NCBI GenBank assembly: GCA_021202715.1
Contig: JAJQCL010000135.1
Location: forward strand, 1 to 12,413
Length of the DNA: 12,413 nt
Origin: Lachnospiraceae bacterium
Lineage (GTDB): Bacteria; Bacillota; Clostridia; Lachnospirales; Lachnospiraceae
Reading direction: 5' to 3'
The notes below the pieces were generated by a model, which saw only the letters and a list, made by a program, of their open reading frames with translations, was not told the origin of the DNA and did not search any database. Of this stretch, positions 1 through 6,486 are shown one piece after another. Both the position numbers and the translations under genes were made by a program. Within the stretch, counting starts at the first letter, position 1. Every line of letters starts with the position of its first letter.

Positions 1-36
1 ATCTTAAGCCATCAAAAAATCCATTCCCGTAAAACC

Positions 37-954
37 CTACTTCAGGAATCCGTTGATGATCTGCTCCTCGGCCTCTTCTTCGGTCAGTCCCAGGGTCATC
101 AGCTTGATGATCTGGTCTCCGGCGATCTTACCGATGGCAGCTTCGTGGATCAGGGCCGCATCGAGGTTGTTGGCCTCAAGCTGCGGGATGGCCAGCACCC
201 GGGCATTGCCCATGATGATGGCGTCGCATTCTGTGTGCCCGTTGCAGGGCGCGTTGCCGACGATCCGCGAGTCGAATTTCTGGTAGGATTCTTCCTGGGC
301 CACGGAACGAGAAACCACGTCGGCGCTGGCGCCGTCGCCGTTCAGCCGTACCTCGTATTTGCTCGTGGCCTGCTGCTTTCCGTGGGTCAGCAGACTTTCC
401 TTCACCACCAGGCGGGCGCCTGCCGCCAGCTCGGCGATGTTGGTACGCACCGTAGAGTCCACCCCGCGAATCTGCACCATCTCCATTTCCATGGTACTGC
501 CCTCTTCCATATAGACCTCGGTGCCGGGGTTGAGGATGCGCTGACCGTTGCCGTCTCCCTCTCCGTAGTGCTTTTCCACATACCGTACTTTGGCGTTCTT
601 TCCCACATAGAAGCGATGAATGCCGTCGTGCTCGGAGTCCTGGTCGCCGCAGTTGTAGATAACGCATCCGGCGACGATGCCGATGTCGCTGTCCGCGCCG
701 ATGTGGAAATCGTTGTATACGACCTCCTTCAGGCCGCTCTGGCTCAGCACCACCGGGATGTGGACGCTCTCGTTGCGGGTGCCCGGCTGCACATAGATGT
801 CGATGCCGCTGCCGTCTTCCTTGCTGACGATGTCAATATGAGCGGTGGTGTTCCTGGCCGCCATCTTGCCATTGGCGCGGATGTTGTACGCACCCTCCGG
901 CGTCTCGTGGAGACCGGCGACCTCCTCCAGTATTCTCTTCTGAATCGAATCCAT
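37..954 (-). CDS. SufB/SufD-core Fe-S scaffold protein (minimal SUF, SmsB-like)
   Basis: This 305-residue protein consists essentially of the SufB/SufD beta-helix core and its C-terminal helices, much shorter than classical SufB (about 470-495). The C-terminal part is diagnostic: ECDAIIMG (about 242-249), IHEAAIGKI (about 269-277) and GLTEEEAEEQIINGF (about 289-303) match the E. coli SufB end (QCDS, EHEATTSKI, EEEA..IVNGF). Residue E271 corresponds to the SufB Glu434 region. The position of SufB Cys405 appears to be replaced (GNARVLAIP, no Cys); other cysteines are C97, C102, C237 and C243. It should work with the adjacent SufC ATPase as a cytosolic scaffold for Fe-S cluster assembly. The start ATG overlaps the sufC stop (TAATG), with GGAGG nine bases upstream, so translation is probably coupled. 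The family call is firm; assignment to the minimal SufCB (SMS) class is inference from length and gene pairing. Confidence 0.88.
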   Translation of the reverse strand: MDSIQKRILEEVAGLHETPEGAYNIRANGKMAARNTTAHIDIVSKEDGSGIDIYVQPGTRNESVHIPVVLSQSGLKEVVYNDFHIGADSDIGIVAGCVIYNCGDQDSEHDGIHRFYVGKNAKVRYVEKHYGEGDGNGQRILNPGTEVYMEEGSTMEMEMVQIRGVDSTVRTNIAELAAGARLVVKESLLTHGKQQATSKYEVRLNGDGASADVVSRSVAQEESYQKFDSRIVGNAPCNGHTECDAIIMGNARVLAIPQLEANNLDAALIHEAAIGKIAGDQIIKLMTLGLTEEEAEEQIINGFLK

Positions 955-1697
955 TATTTGCCGCCTCCCTTCCGGGTCAGAATATCGCAGGCGCCGACCG
1001 CGGCGTCGCTTCCCAGGAGGGCGGGCAGGACTTCGTCCCGCGGACCCTGCTGAGAGATTTGTCCGTCCGTGATAACGACGATCTCATCTGCGATATTTAA
1101 GATTCTCTCCTGGTGAGAGATGATCATGATCGAACCGTTGGCCTTCTCCCGCATGCGCTCGAAGACCTGGATCAGGTTCTGGAAGCTCCACAGGTCGATG
1201 CCTGCCTCCGGTTCATCGAAGACCGCCATCTTCGTCCCGCGGGCCAGCACCGTGGCAATCTCGATCCGCTTGAGCTCGCCGCCGGAGAGGCTGGCATTGA
1301 CTTCACGCTTCACATAATCCCTGGCGCAGAGGCCCACTTCCGACAGGTATTCGCAGGCCTCGGCCACTTTCAGCTGCTTTCCTGAAGCCAGGCGCAGCAG
1401 ATCGATGACCTGAATCCCCTTGAAGCGCACGGGCTGCTGGAAAGCATAGCTGATGCCCAGCTTCGCCCGCTCGGTGATTCCCATGTCCGTAATATCTGTA
1501 TCCTGATAGTAAATCCGGCCGCTCGTCGGCTTCTCGATCCCGGCGATGAGCTTGGCCAGCGTCGACTTGCCGCCGCCGTTGGGACCGGTCACTACGATGA
1601 AGCGATGGTCTTCGATCGTGAAACTCACATCATGGATGATTTCCTTGGAACCATGATCCTCCTGTACGTCAAATGAAACATGATCCAATGTAAGCAT
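954..1697 (-). CDS. sufC: SufC-type ABC ATPase of Fe-S cluster assembly
   Basis: The product is a 247-residue soluble ABC ATPase with every motif in order: Walker A GPNGGGKST (38-46), Q-loop YAFQQP (84-89), signature LSGGELKRIEIA (137-148), Walker B MAVFDEPEAGIDLW (157-170) and H-loop ISHQ (193-196). The DEPEAGID stretch resembles SufC (DEIDSGLD) rather than a transporter ATPase, there is no membrane gene nearby, and the partner gene immediately downstream encodes a SufB/D-core protein. It would hydrolyse ATP to drive conformational change in the scaffold during cluster building. The start ATG has GGAGGG about nine bases upstream. It follows the SecB-like gene by 21 bases and overlaps the next gene by TAATG, indicating one operon. 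No sufS, sufU or sufE lies in the window, so the sulfur donor is elsewhere or different. Confidence 0.9.
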   Translation of the reverse strand: MLTLDHVSFDVQEDHGSKEIIHDVSFTIEDHRFIVVTGPNGGGKSTLAKLIAGIEKPTSGRIYYQDTDITDMGITERAKLGISYAFQQPVRFKGIQVIDLLRLASGKQLKVAEACEYLSEVGLCARDYVKREVNASLSGGELKRIEIATVLARGTKMAVFDEPEAGIDLWSFQNLIQVFERMREKANGSIMIISHQERILNIADEIVVITDGQISQQGPRDEVLPALLGSDAAVGACDILTRKGGGK

Positions 1698-1718
1698 TGT
1701 CTCTTCCCTCCTCGTTTC

Positions 1719-2183
1719 CTAGTTCGGAAGTCCCCGACCGGACAGATCCAGCACATTGCTGTCCGATTTGGCGCCGCTGGTGTTGGTAGGAAGCTTAATC
1801 GGATTGACCTGGTACAGCGCCGTCAGGCCGTCCATAGCTTTCTGCATCTCCTTCAGGGCAATGGGATGGCAGATCACGGAAATGAACTTCTGCATGTTTT
1901 CCCGGCTGGTGTCAAAATCCGCCTCCAGATTCACGATCTTGAAGCTGCACACCTGCTCCACATACATGCTGAATTTCTGCACCGGGTTGCCCACGGAGGT
2001 CCGGGTGATGATCAGAAAGGGGGAGCCCTCCTTCACCTGATTGGGATAGACCAGCTCCAGATTCACGGAAACCGGCAGCTTTAGTCCCTTGACCTGATTT
2101 GTCTCGTTCTCATATCGCGATTTGCGAATCGCGCTCTTTACAAATTCAAGATCCATCTTCTTATCTCGCTTTCCTGTGCGCAT
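1719..2183 (-). CDS. SecB-like protein (putative export-chaperone fold)
   Basis: The protein has 154 residues, no signal peptide and no membrane segment. Its length, the alternating beta-strand middle (about 36-85, VSVNLELVY / SPFLIITRTSV / FSMYVEQVCSFKI) and the end (ISVICHPIALKEMQKAM, then LYQVNPIKLP at about 123-132) resemble SecB and the SecB-like DUF1149 proteins of Bacillota, which hold unfolded proteins. No catalytic motif is visible, so the function is not secure. It is first in an operon with sufC and the SufB-like gene, 21 bases from sufC. It could therefore be a client-handling partner of Fe-S assembly, but that is speculation. The start is uncertain: ATG at 2183 has GGAGGT 11 bases upstream, but a promoter-like -10 (2203-2208) would place the transcript start inside that site. 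An internal ATG at 2156 (MDLEF) is the alternative. Confidence 0.6.
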   Translation of the reverse strand: MRTGKRDKKMDLEFVKSAIRKSRYENETNQVKGLKLPVSVNLELVYPNQVKEGSPFLIITRTSVGNPVQKFSMYVEQVCSFKIVNLEADFDTSRENMQKFISVICHPIALKEMQKAMDGLTALYQVNPIKLPTNTSGAKSDSNVLDLSGRGLPN

Positions 2184-2202
2184 CCAATTGCCGCACCTCC
2201 TG

Positions 2203-2231
2203 ATGATACACTAAAACGCGCCGGATTACAA
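2203..2231 (-). promoter_or_regulatory. Candidate sigma-A promoter of the SecB-like/sufC/sufB operon
   Basis: On the minus strand TTGTAA (2226-2231) and TATCAT (2203-2208) are separated by 17 bases, matching 4/6 and 5/6 of the consensus. Transcription would begin near 2196, inside the GGAGGT at 2195-2200, so either translation starts at the inner ATG (2156), the mRNA is nearly leaderless, or this promoter is a chance match. Confidence 0.4.
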
Positions 2232-2235
2232 GCCA

Positions 2236-2316
2236 TTTGTGGAAGCATCCGCAGCGGACTGTTCAGCTCTGCGAGGCGTATGGCACGGATGCGTCAGCCA
2301 CAAAACTCAATTTGTG
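2236..2316 (-). other. Competing inverted repeats in the gap before the suf-type operon
   Basis: The 241-base gap between the GH65 stop and the SecB-like start holds nested inverted repeats. TTTGTGG (2236-2242) pairs with CCACAAA (2298-2304), and inside it GCATCCG (2245-2251) pairs with CGGATGC (2286-2292). The same CACAAA (2299-2304) can instead pair with TTTGTG (2311-2316), giving a mutually exclusive small hairpin. No known riboswitch class was recognised and no open reading frame is convincing. It could be a leader RNA if transcription starts upstream, or only a structured spacer. Confidence 0.35.
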
Positions 2317-2327
2317 CCTGATACATG

Positions 2328-2354
2328 CGAAAAGGGCAGACGTTCGTCTGCCCT
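2328..2354 (-). terminator. Rho-independent terminator downstream of the GH65 gene
   Basis: On the minus strand a perfect 9-bp stem, AGGGCAGAC / GTCTGCCCT with a 4-base loop (2333-2354), is followed by TTTT then CGC. The U-tract is short. It lies 70 bases after the GH65 stop and fits the end of the catabolic transcription unit. Confidence 0.6.
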
Positions 2355-2389
2355 CCGCATGCCGCGTAAAACCATTTTTCTTTTTTACG

Positions 2390-2409
2390 AAAACCGGTTT
2401 TCCGGCTTT
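2390..2409 (-). terminator. Small A/U-flanked hairpin just after the GH65 stop
   Basis: On the minus strand AAAGCCGG (loop AAAA) CCGGTTTT forms an 8-bp stem including one G-U pair, with its U-run as the distal arm, 15 bases after the GH65 stop codon at 2425. It could act as a first, weaker terminator ahead of the stronger one at 2333-2354, or as a 3'-end stabiliser. Confidence 0.35.
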
Positions 2410-2424
2410 TCATTCAGAGATCTC

Positions 2425-4731
2425 CTACCTCTGCACTTCCACTCCGTTCAGTGTAACGGTGACCGGAGCGGTGCCGGTCAGATTCTCCACGGTGGCCGAG
2501 CCGTCCCGGCCCGCACGGACCTGAAGCTTCTGTCCCTTCCACATCAGGGTAAACGCCAGGCTGTCCCAGCCCTCGGGCAGATGCGGTTCGATCCGTAGCT
2601 TCCCATTGAGCATGCGCACGCCGCCGAAGCCGTAGACCACACACTGCCACACGCCGCCGAAGGAGGCTGCGTGAATGCCCGCATCCGAGGTTCCCATGTA
2701 CGGCCCCAGGTCGATCGCCGCCGCCCGGCGGAACAGGTCGTAGGCCATCTCCATCTCGCCCATATCGGCGGCCTGCACGCTGTGCGTCGACAGGGACAGA
2801 GAGCTGTCGTGGATGGTACGGGCCTCATAGTAGGCCCAGCTGGCCCGCTTCACCTCTGGCGGGAACCGGTCTTCGAGCAGATAGAACAGCACCAGGCAGT
2901 CTGCCTGCTTGCACACCTGCAAATGCTGAATCTGATCCAGGTTGTAGTCCTTCATGATACCGGCCACAAATTCCTGGTTCTTATATTTGCTCAGATCGAT
3001 CTCCTGCCCGTTCATGAAACGATCGTCCATGGGAAGGATTCCCTCCGCCGTGGGCTGCGGCAGATAGATTTTCTCCGCGCCGTCCACCCAGCGGGGATAG
3101 GCCTCCGTCAGGTTCAGCTTCTCCTCCAGCTTCCGGAGCAGCGCCGGATTCTCCGTCTGCAGCTGCTGATAGTACTCGATGGCCTTGTTCAGGTTCCAGC
3201 AGGCCATGTAGTTCGTAAAGGCATTGTCATTGACATGCTCATGGTATTCGTCCGGTCCCACCACGTCATTGATGTGATAACGGCCGTCCTCGCCCGGCTC
3301 CAGCCGGGAAGCCCAGAACGTGGCTGTATCCATGATCAGCTCGTAGCCGTATTTCTCCAGAAAATCCTCATCTCCGGCAATGGTGATGTACTGCCAGGCG
3401 CCGAAGGCCACGTCGGCCGTAATGTGCTGCTCGATGATGCCGGACCACACCTTGATCGGCGTGCCGGTGAGGATATCCGTGCCCATGTAGAGCGGGCAGG
3501 TCTCCCCGTCATCCAGCCAGGCGGACTCCCAGGGGAACATCGCCCCGCGGTAGCCGTTCTCCTCCGCCTTTCGGTGCGCCCCCGGCAGGGAGAGATAACG
3601 GTACTCCTCCAGCTTCCGGGCCGCCTCCGGGTCGGAAAACATATAGTAGGGCAGCAGGAAGATCTCGGTATCCCAGAAGCAGTGTCCCTTGTAGCCCTCG
3701 CCGCTGAGTCCCTTGGCGCCGATGTTCATCCGGTTGTCGTGCCGGGGCAGCATCAGGCGCATATGGTACTGCGCGAAACGCAGGGAGAACAGATCCATCC
3801 GACTCTTCTCGCCGCCCGTGATCTCCACAGGCGCCCGGTCCCAGACCTCCTCGCGCCACTGCGCGGCAGATTCCTCCGCCAGCGCGGCATAGCCCAGAGC
3901 CGCCGACTCTTTCAGGTCGTCGAGCGTCTTCTCCTGCAGCTGCGGGACCGTCAGTCCGGCACAGTCGAGATCCCGGGTCGTATACACGTTGGCATATTTC
4001 TCCGCAGTAAAGGTATCTCCCGGCGCCAGCTCCACCGTATAATCCGCGTAGATCACACGGCGGTCAATATTTACATCGGTCGCCAGCTCCAGCGGCGCGC
4101 CATTTCGTGCAAAGCGATGTACCGCGTTCAGCACAAAGGTAATGCCGCTCTCTTTCGTTGTCTCCAGGAGCTGAACATATTTCTTCTCGTAAAAACGTTT
4201 CTCTCCCTCAGCGAAATGCTGCGTGCCCGTGTTGGTCACCCGTGCGTCAATCCCGGAGCGCAGCTTTACGCTCACCGGCTGATCGAGGGCCGTCACACAC
4301 ACCTCGAGCGCGATATCATGCAGCCGCTTCAGGGAAACGATACGCCGGAAGCGAAGCCTCACCCGGCTGCCCCGGGGTGAGGTCCACTCCACCTGCCGGG
4401 TCAGCTCTCCAGTGCGAAGATTCAGCTCCCTGCGATACCCTGTATGACTTCCCTGATCAAGGGAGAAGCGCTCCCCGTCGATCCACAGCTCCATCGCCGT
4501 CACATCGGCAGCATTGGGCAGCTCGGTCACCTCAGACTCATCAAAGCGATCAAAGGTGCCGTTGATCAGAAGATCCCGCGTCTCTCCCAGATATTTCTCC
4601 TCTGTGGCGGAGCGCAGTCCCAGATAGCCGTTTCCGAGGGACATCACGGCCTCGCATTTTCCCAGATGAGTCGGGTCAAAGGAATCCTCCCCCAGGATCC
4701 ATTGATCCATGCTGGAATAATCCATTCCCAT
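2425..4731 (-). CDS. GH65 family disaccharide (alpha-glucoside) phosphorylase
   Basis: The 768-residue length and architecture fit GH65 (maltose, kojibiose, nigerose, trehalose and related phosphorylases). An N-terminal beta-sandwich begins GNGYLGLRSATEE (33-45), followed by a catalytic (alpha/alpha)6 barrel with KGHCFWDTEIF (348-358) and the general-acid loop GPDEYHEHVNDNAFTN (492-507; Glu495 is the expected acid), then KQAD (608-611). A phosphate-site segment HDSSLSLSTHS (641-651) and a C-terminal beta-domain (FGGVWQ...GKLRIEPHLP) follow. It would phosphorolyse an alpha-linked glucoside in the cytoplasm, giving beta-glucose-1-phosphate; there is no signal peptide. Linkage and acceptor cannot be read from sequence. 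The usual partner beta-phosphoglucomutase is not adjacent. The start ATG has GAGGA seven bases upstream; MDY two codons later is an alternative. It follows the decarboxylase gene by 98 bases containing a strong inverted repeat, so it may be separately controlled. Confidence 0.92.
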   Translation of the reverse strand: MGMDYSSMDQWILGEDSFDPTHLGKCEAVMSLGNGYLGLRSATEEKYLGETRDLLINGTFDRFDESEVTELPNAADVTAMELWIDGERFSLDQGSHTGYRRELNLRTGELTRQVEWTSPRGSRVRLRFRRIVSLKRLHDIALEVCVTALDQPVSVKLRSGIDARVTNTGTQHFAEGEKRFYEKKYVQLLETTKESGITFVLNAVHRFARNGAPLELATDVNIDRRVIYADYTVELAPGDTFTAEKYANVYTTRDLDCAGLTVPQLQEKTLDDLKESAALGYAALAEESAAQWREEVWDRAPVEITGGEKSRMDLFSLRFAQYHMRLMLPRHDNRMNIGAKGLSGEGYKGHCFWDTEIFLLPYYMFSDPEAARKLEEYRYLSLPGAHRKAEENGYRGAMFPWESAWLDDGETCPLYMGTDILTGTPIKVWSGIIEQHITADVAFGAWQYITIAGDEDFLEKYGYELIMDTATFWASRLEPGEDGRYHINDVVGPDEYHEHVNDNAFTNYMACWNLNKAIEYYQQLQTENPALLRKLEEKLNLTEAYPRWVDGAEKIYLPQPTAEGILPMDDRFMNGQEIDLSKYKNQEFVAGIMKDYNLDQIQHLQVCKQADCLVLFYLLEDRFPPEVKRASWAYYEARTIHDSSLSLSTHSVQAADMGEMEMAYDLFRRAAAIDLGPYMGTSDAGIHAASFGGVWQCVVYGFGGVRMLNGKLRIEPHLPEGWDSLAFTLMWKGQKLQVRAGRDGSATVENLTGTAPVTVTLNGVEVQR

Positions 4732-4747
4732 AGTCTTTTCCTCTTTA

Positions 4748-4814
4748 TTTATAGTCAGGCGGCCCTCTGCGTGACCACTTTAACCGTCACCTCGTCTGGT
4801 CACGCAGTCGGGCC
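4748..4814 (-). promoter_or_regulatory. Inverted repeat with candidate promoter upstream of the GH65 gene
   Basis: The arms GGCCC-T-CTGCGTGACCA (4761-4777) and TGGTCACGCAG-TC-GGGCC (4797-4814) pair over 16 bp with a small internal loop and a 19-base loop. The loop contains a further GTCAC (4786-4790) able to compete for GTGAC. There is no U-run, so a classic terminator is unlikely. On the minus strand TGGTCA (4772-4777) and TATAAA (4748-4753), 18 bases apart, form a weak promoter whose -35 sits in one arm, so the repeat may be an operator. A read-through attenuator is the alternative. Confidence 0.45.
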
Positions 4815-4829
4815 ACCCGGACATTGATC

Positions 4830-6308
4830 TCAGCCCTGCAGCCATTTCTCCGAATCTACATCCAGGAACGGCGCACGTTTGAAATGGTCCTTCAGCGGGA
4901 AGGGCACCGTGCAGTCAAAGATGGTCTTAGTGCTGATGCCGATATCCATGAGCGACGTATCATAGGCCGGATTCGAGCTGGGATCCAGCGGATGGCAGCG
5001 CACGCCGGGGATGGTCACGATGTCGCGGTCTCCCTGGAAACGTGTATTCATGGCCCACAGCACATCGTTGGTATCGAAAATATCCACATCCTCGTCCACG
5101 AGAATCACATGCTTCAGCTCCGGGAAGGCGGAGAAGGCCAGGAGAGCCGCCTGCCGCTGCTTGCCCTCGTCGGTATGGACGGTCTTCCTGCACTGAAGAA
5201 TCACCATGTACTTGCCGCCGCCGGCCCGATGAGAATAGCAGTTGAGCACCTTGCCGGGCAGCGCCTTGTCGATCATCCCCAGGATGCTGGCCTCGGTGGG
5301 GATACCTGCCATGTTGACATGCTCCTCGCTGGGTCCGATGCAGGTCTGCATGATCGGATGATTCCGGTGTGTGACGGCTTTCACCTTGAGCAACCAGCAC
5401 TCGTGGCTGGCCGGGCCGTTATAGCCGGGAAATTCCGGCATGGCATAACCGGTATGCGTGTTCTGATCCTCCACCACATGGTTGCTGCCGGGCAGGATCT
5501 CACCCTCGATAACATACTCCGCATTGGCGATGGCACGCTCCGGAATGGAAACACAGTTCGTCAGCTCCACCGGGCGCTGGCGCAGCGCACCGGCAATCGA
5601 CAGCTCATCGAAGCCCAACGGGGTCGTCGGCGGCTCAAAGCAGCTGGTCACCGGGATGGCCGGATCCACACCGATGGAGACGGAAATGGGCAGCGGCACT
5701 CCCAGCTCGGTGGCCCGCTCGGCCATGGCGCCGATGTGACGGGAACCGGGCTGCAGGAAGATTGAGAGCTCGTCCTTCCCCTGGATGCACATCCGGTGAA
5801 TGGTCACGTCATGCAGCCCCGTATCCGGATGAGTGGCATAGCACATGCCCATCGTGATATAGGGGCCTGCGTCGACCGGCGTATTCGTGGGGGCGGGCAC
5901 CAGCTTAAAGAGATCAAAATCGGGATCCGTGGCACGGTGTACGACCTCCTGGCAGGGCGCCGGACCTTCCTTCACCACAGGCGCGATCGGGTTCGCCGAG
6001 CAGGACTGTACCAGATGGCCCAGCTCCTCCTTCTTACATCCGAAAAGCTCCGCGACCCGCTGGCGGCTGGCCAACAGACCGATGACGCACTTGGCGTCCG
6101 GATGCCCTTTCAGATTGTGGAACAGCATCGCCGGTCCGTCCACCTTCGTGGGGCGCATAACGGTGCCGCCTGCTCCCACGTGACGATACACGCCGGAGAG
6201 CTCCGCCTCGGGATTTATCTCCACGTGCGTCTCTATCAGCTGATCGGGGCGGCCGCGCAATACATCCAGTGCATCGCGCAGACTCAGAATGTCGGTTCGA
6301 TTATTCAT
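4830..6308 (-). CDS. lpdC: UbiD-family hydroxyaryl acid decarboxylase, LpdC-like (gallate/protocatechuate type)
   Basis: The 492-residue protein matches, as remembered, the Lactiplantibacillus gallate decarboxylase catalytic subunit LpdC almost throughout: ELSGVYRHVGAGGTVMRPT (36-54), NTPVDAGPYIT, DVTIHRM (167-173), NTHTGYAMPEFPGY (283-296), IGPSEEHVNMAGIPTEASIL (324-343) and VDEDVDIFD (404-412). The UbiD catalytic triad is visible as R172, E264 and E269, with the same five-residue spacing of glutamates as in Fdc1; D167, H191 and perhaps E235 are likely prenyl-FMN metal ligands. It should decarboxylate a hydroxybenzoate (gallate to pyrogallol, or protocatechuate to catechol) in the cytoplasm using prenylated FMN. 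No UbiX/LpdB is present, but an LpdD-like gene lies at 11856-12245. The start ATG has AAGGAGG eight bases upstream and overlaps a 12-codon leader ORF by ATGA. The family is certain; the exact substrate is inferred. Confidence 0.9.
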   Translation of the reverse strand: MNNRTDILSLRDALDVLRGRPDQLIETHVEINPEAELSGVYRHVGAGGTVMRPTKVDGPAMLFHNLKGHPDAKCVIGLLASRQRVAELFGCKKEELGHLVQSCSANPIAPVVKEGPAPCQEVVHRATDPDFDLFKLVPAPTNTPVDAGPYITMGMCYATHPDTGLHDVTIHRMCIQGKDELSIFLQPGSRHIGAMAERATELGVPLPISVSIGVDPAIPVTSCFEPPTTPLGFDELSIAGALRQRPVELTNCVSIPERAIANAEYVIEGEILPGSNHVVEDQNTHTGYAMPEFPGYNGPASHECWLLKVKAVTHRNHPIMQTCIGPSEEHVNMAGIPTEASILGMIDKALPGKVLNCYSHRAGGGKYMVILQCRKTVHTDEGKQRQAALLAFSAFPELKHVILVDEDVDIFDTNDVLWAMNTRFQGDRDIVTIPGVRCHPLDPSSNPAYDTSLMDIGISTKTIFDCTVPFPLKDHFKRAPFLDVDSEKWLQG

Positions 6309-6343
6309 GGTCCTATCCTCCTTATTCCTGGCCGAATGGCCAT
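6305..6343 (-). CDS. Possible 12-codon leader peptide overlapping the decarboxylase start
   Basis: The short frame MAIRPGIRRIGP starts at ATG 6343, has AGGGGA seven bases upstream, and ends in TGA overlapping the decarboxylase ATG (ATGA). Arginine is frequent. The start codon lies in the foot of a small hairpin (TGGCC-ATTC-GGCCA), so translating it would open the hairpin and deliver ribosomes to the lpdC start. A second, overlapping 23-codon frame (6322-6393), lacking a good ribosome site, ends with TAA directly next to the lpdC GGAGG. Neither has been shown to be translated, and such short frames arise by chance. Confidence 0.3.
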   Translation of the reverse strand: MAIRPGIRRIGP

Positions 6344-6389
6344 AACGGATCCCCTTGTGGGACCTCCTTATTATTGGCTACATGGCCAT
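6317..6389 (-). repeat. Tandem 27-base hairpin plus Shine-Dalgarno module, two copies
   Basis: Copies at 6363-6389 and 6317-6343 read on the minus strand as ATGGCCAT-NNN-GCCA-NNA-ATAAGGAGG. They are identical at 22 of 27 positions, 46 bases apart. Each contains a small hairpin (TGGC..GCCA) followed by AAGGAGG. Only the downstream copy's AAGGAGG is correctly spaced for the decarboxylase ATG; the upstream one has no suitable start codon. It is likely a local duplication, possibly a translation-control element. Confidence 0.6.
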
Positions 6390-6408
6390 CCATTTTGCTT
6401 CTGTCATT

Positions 6409-6437
6409 AATATAAGCAATCTTCGTCCAGAACACAA
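6409..6437 (-). promoter_or_regulatory. Candidate promoter for the LpdC-like gene
   Basis: On the minus strand TTGTGT (6432-6437) and TATATT (6409-6414) are 17 bases apart (3/6 and 5/6 matches). The transcript would start near 6402 and carry both copies of the hairpin module in a leader of about 95 bases. A perfect TATAAT slightly upstream lacks a good -35. The gap 6309-6486 shows no clear terminator, so read-through from the GH3 gene is also possible. Confidence 0.35.
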
Positions 6438-6486
6438 GACTGCATCTTTTCATTATAAATAATCAGTCGCGAATCTCCCTGCCTGT

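Noticed and set aside
1..36. Terminator after the SufB-like gene
   Set aside because: A T6 run is present on the minus strand but no stable stem precedes it in the available bases.
954..1697. ABC transporter ATPase
   Set aside because: There is no permease or binding protein nearby, and it is coupled to a SufB/D-core gene with SufC-like motifs.
2671..4380. Long plus-strand open frame of about 569 codons opposite the GH65 gene
   Set aside because: It is antisense to a fully conserved GH65 coding sequence, has no domain or ribosome site, and is explained by GC-biased third codon positions. The similar frames at 145-1053, 4824-5765, 6493-7794, 7791-8780 and 9242-10111 are rejected for the same reason.
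6324..6337. ATTC-N6-GAAT as a second LysR box in front of lpdC
   Set aside because: The spacing is one base off the T-N11-A dyad and the site overlaps the hairpin and ribosome site, where an activator box would not be expected.
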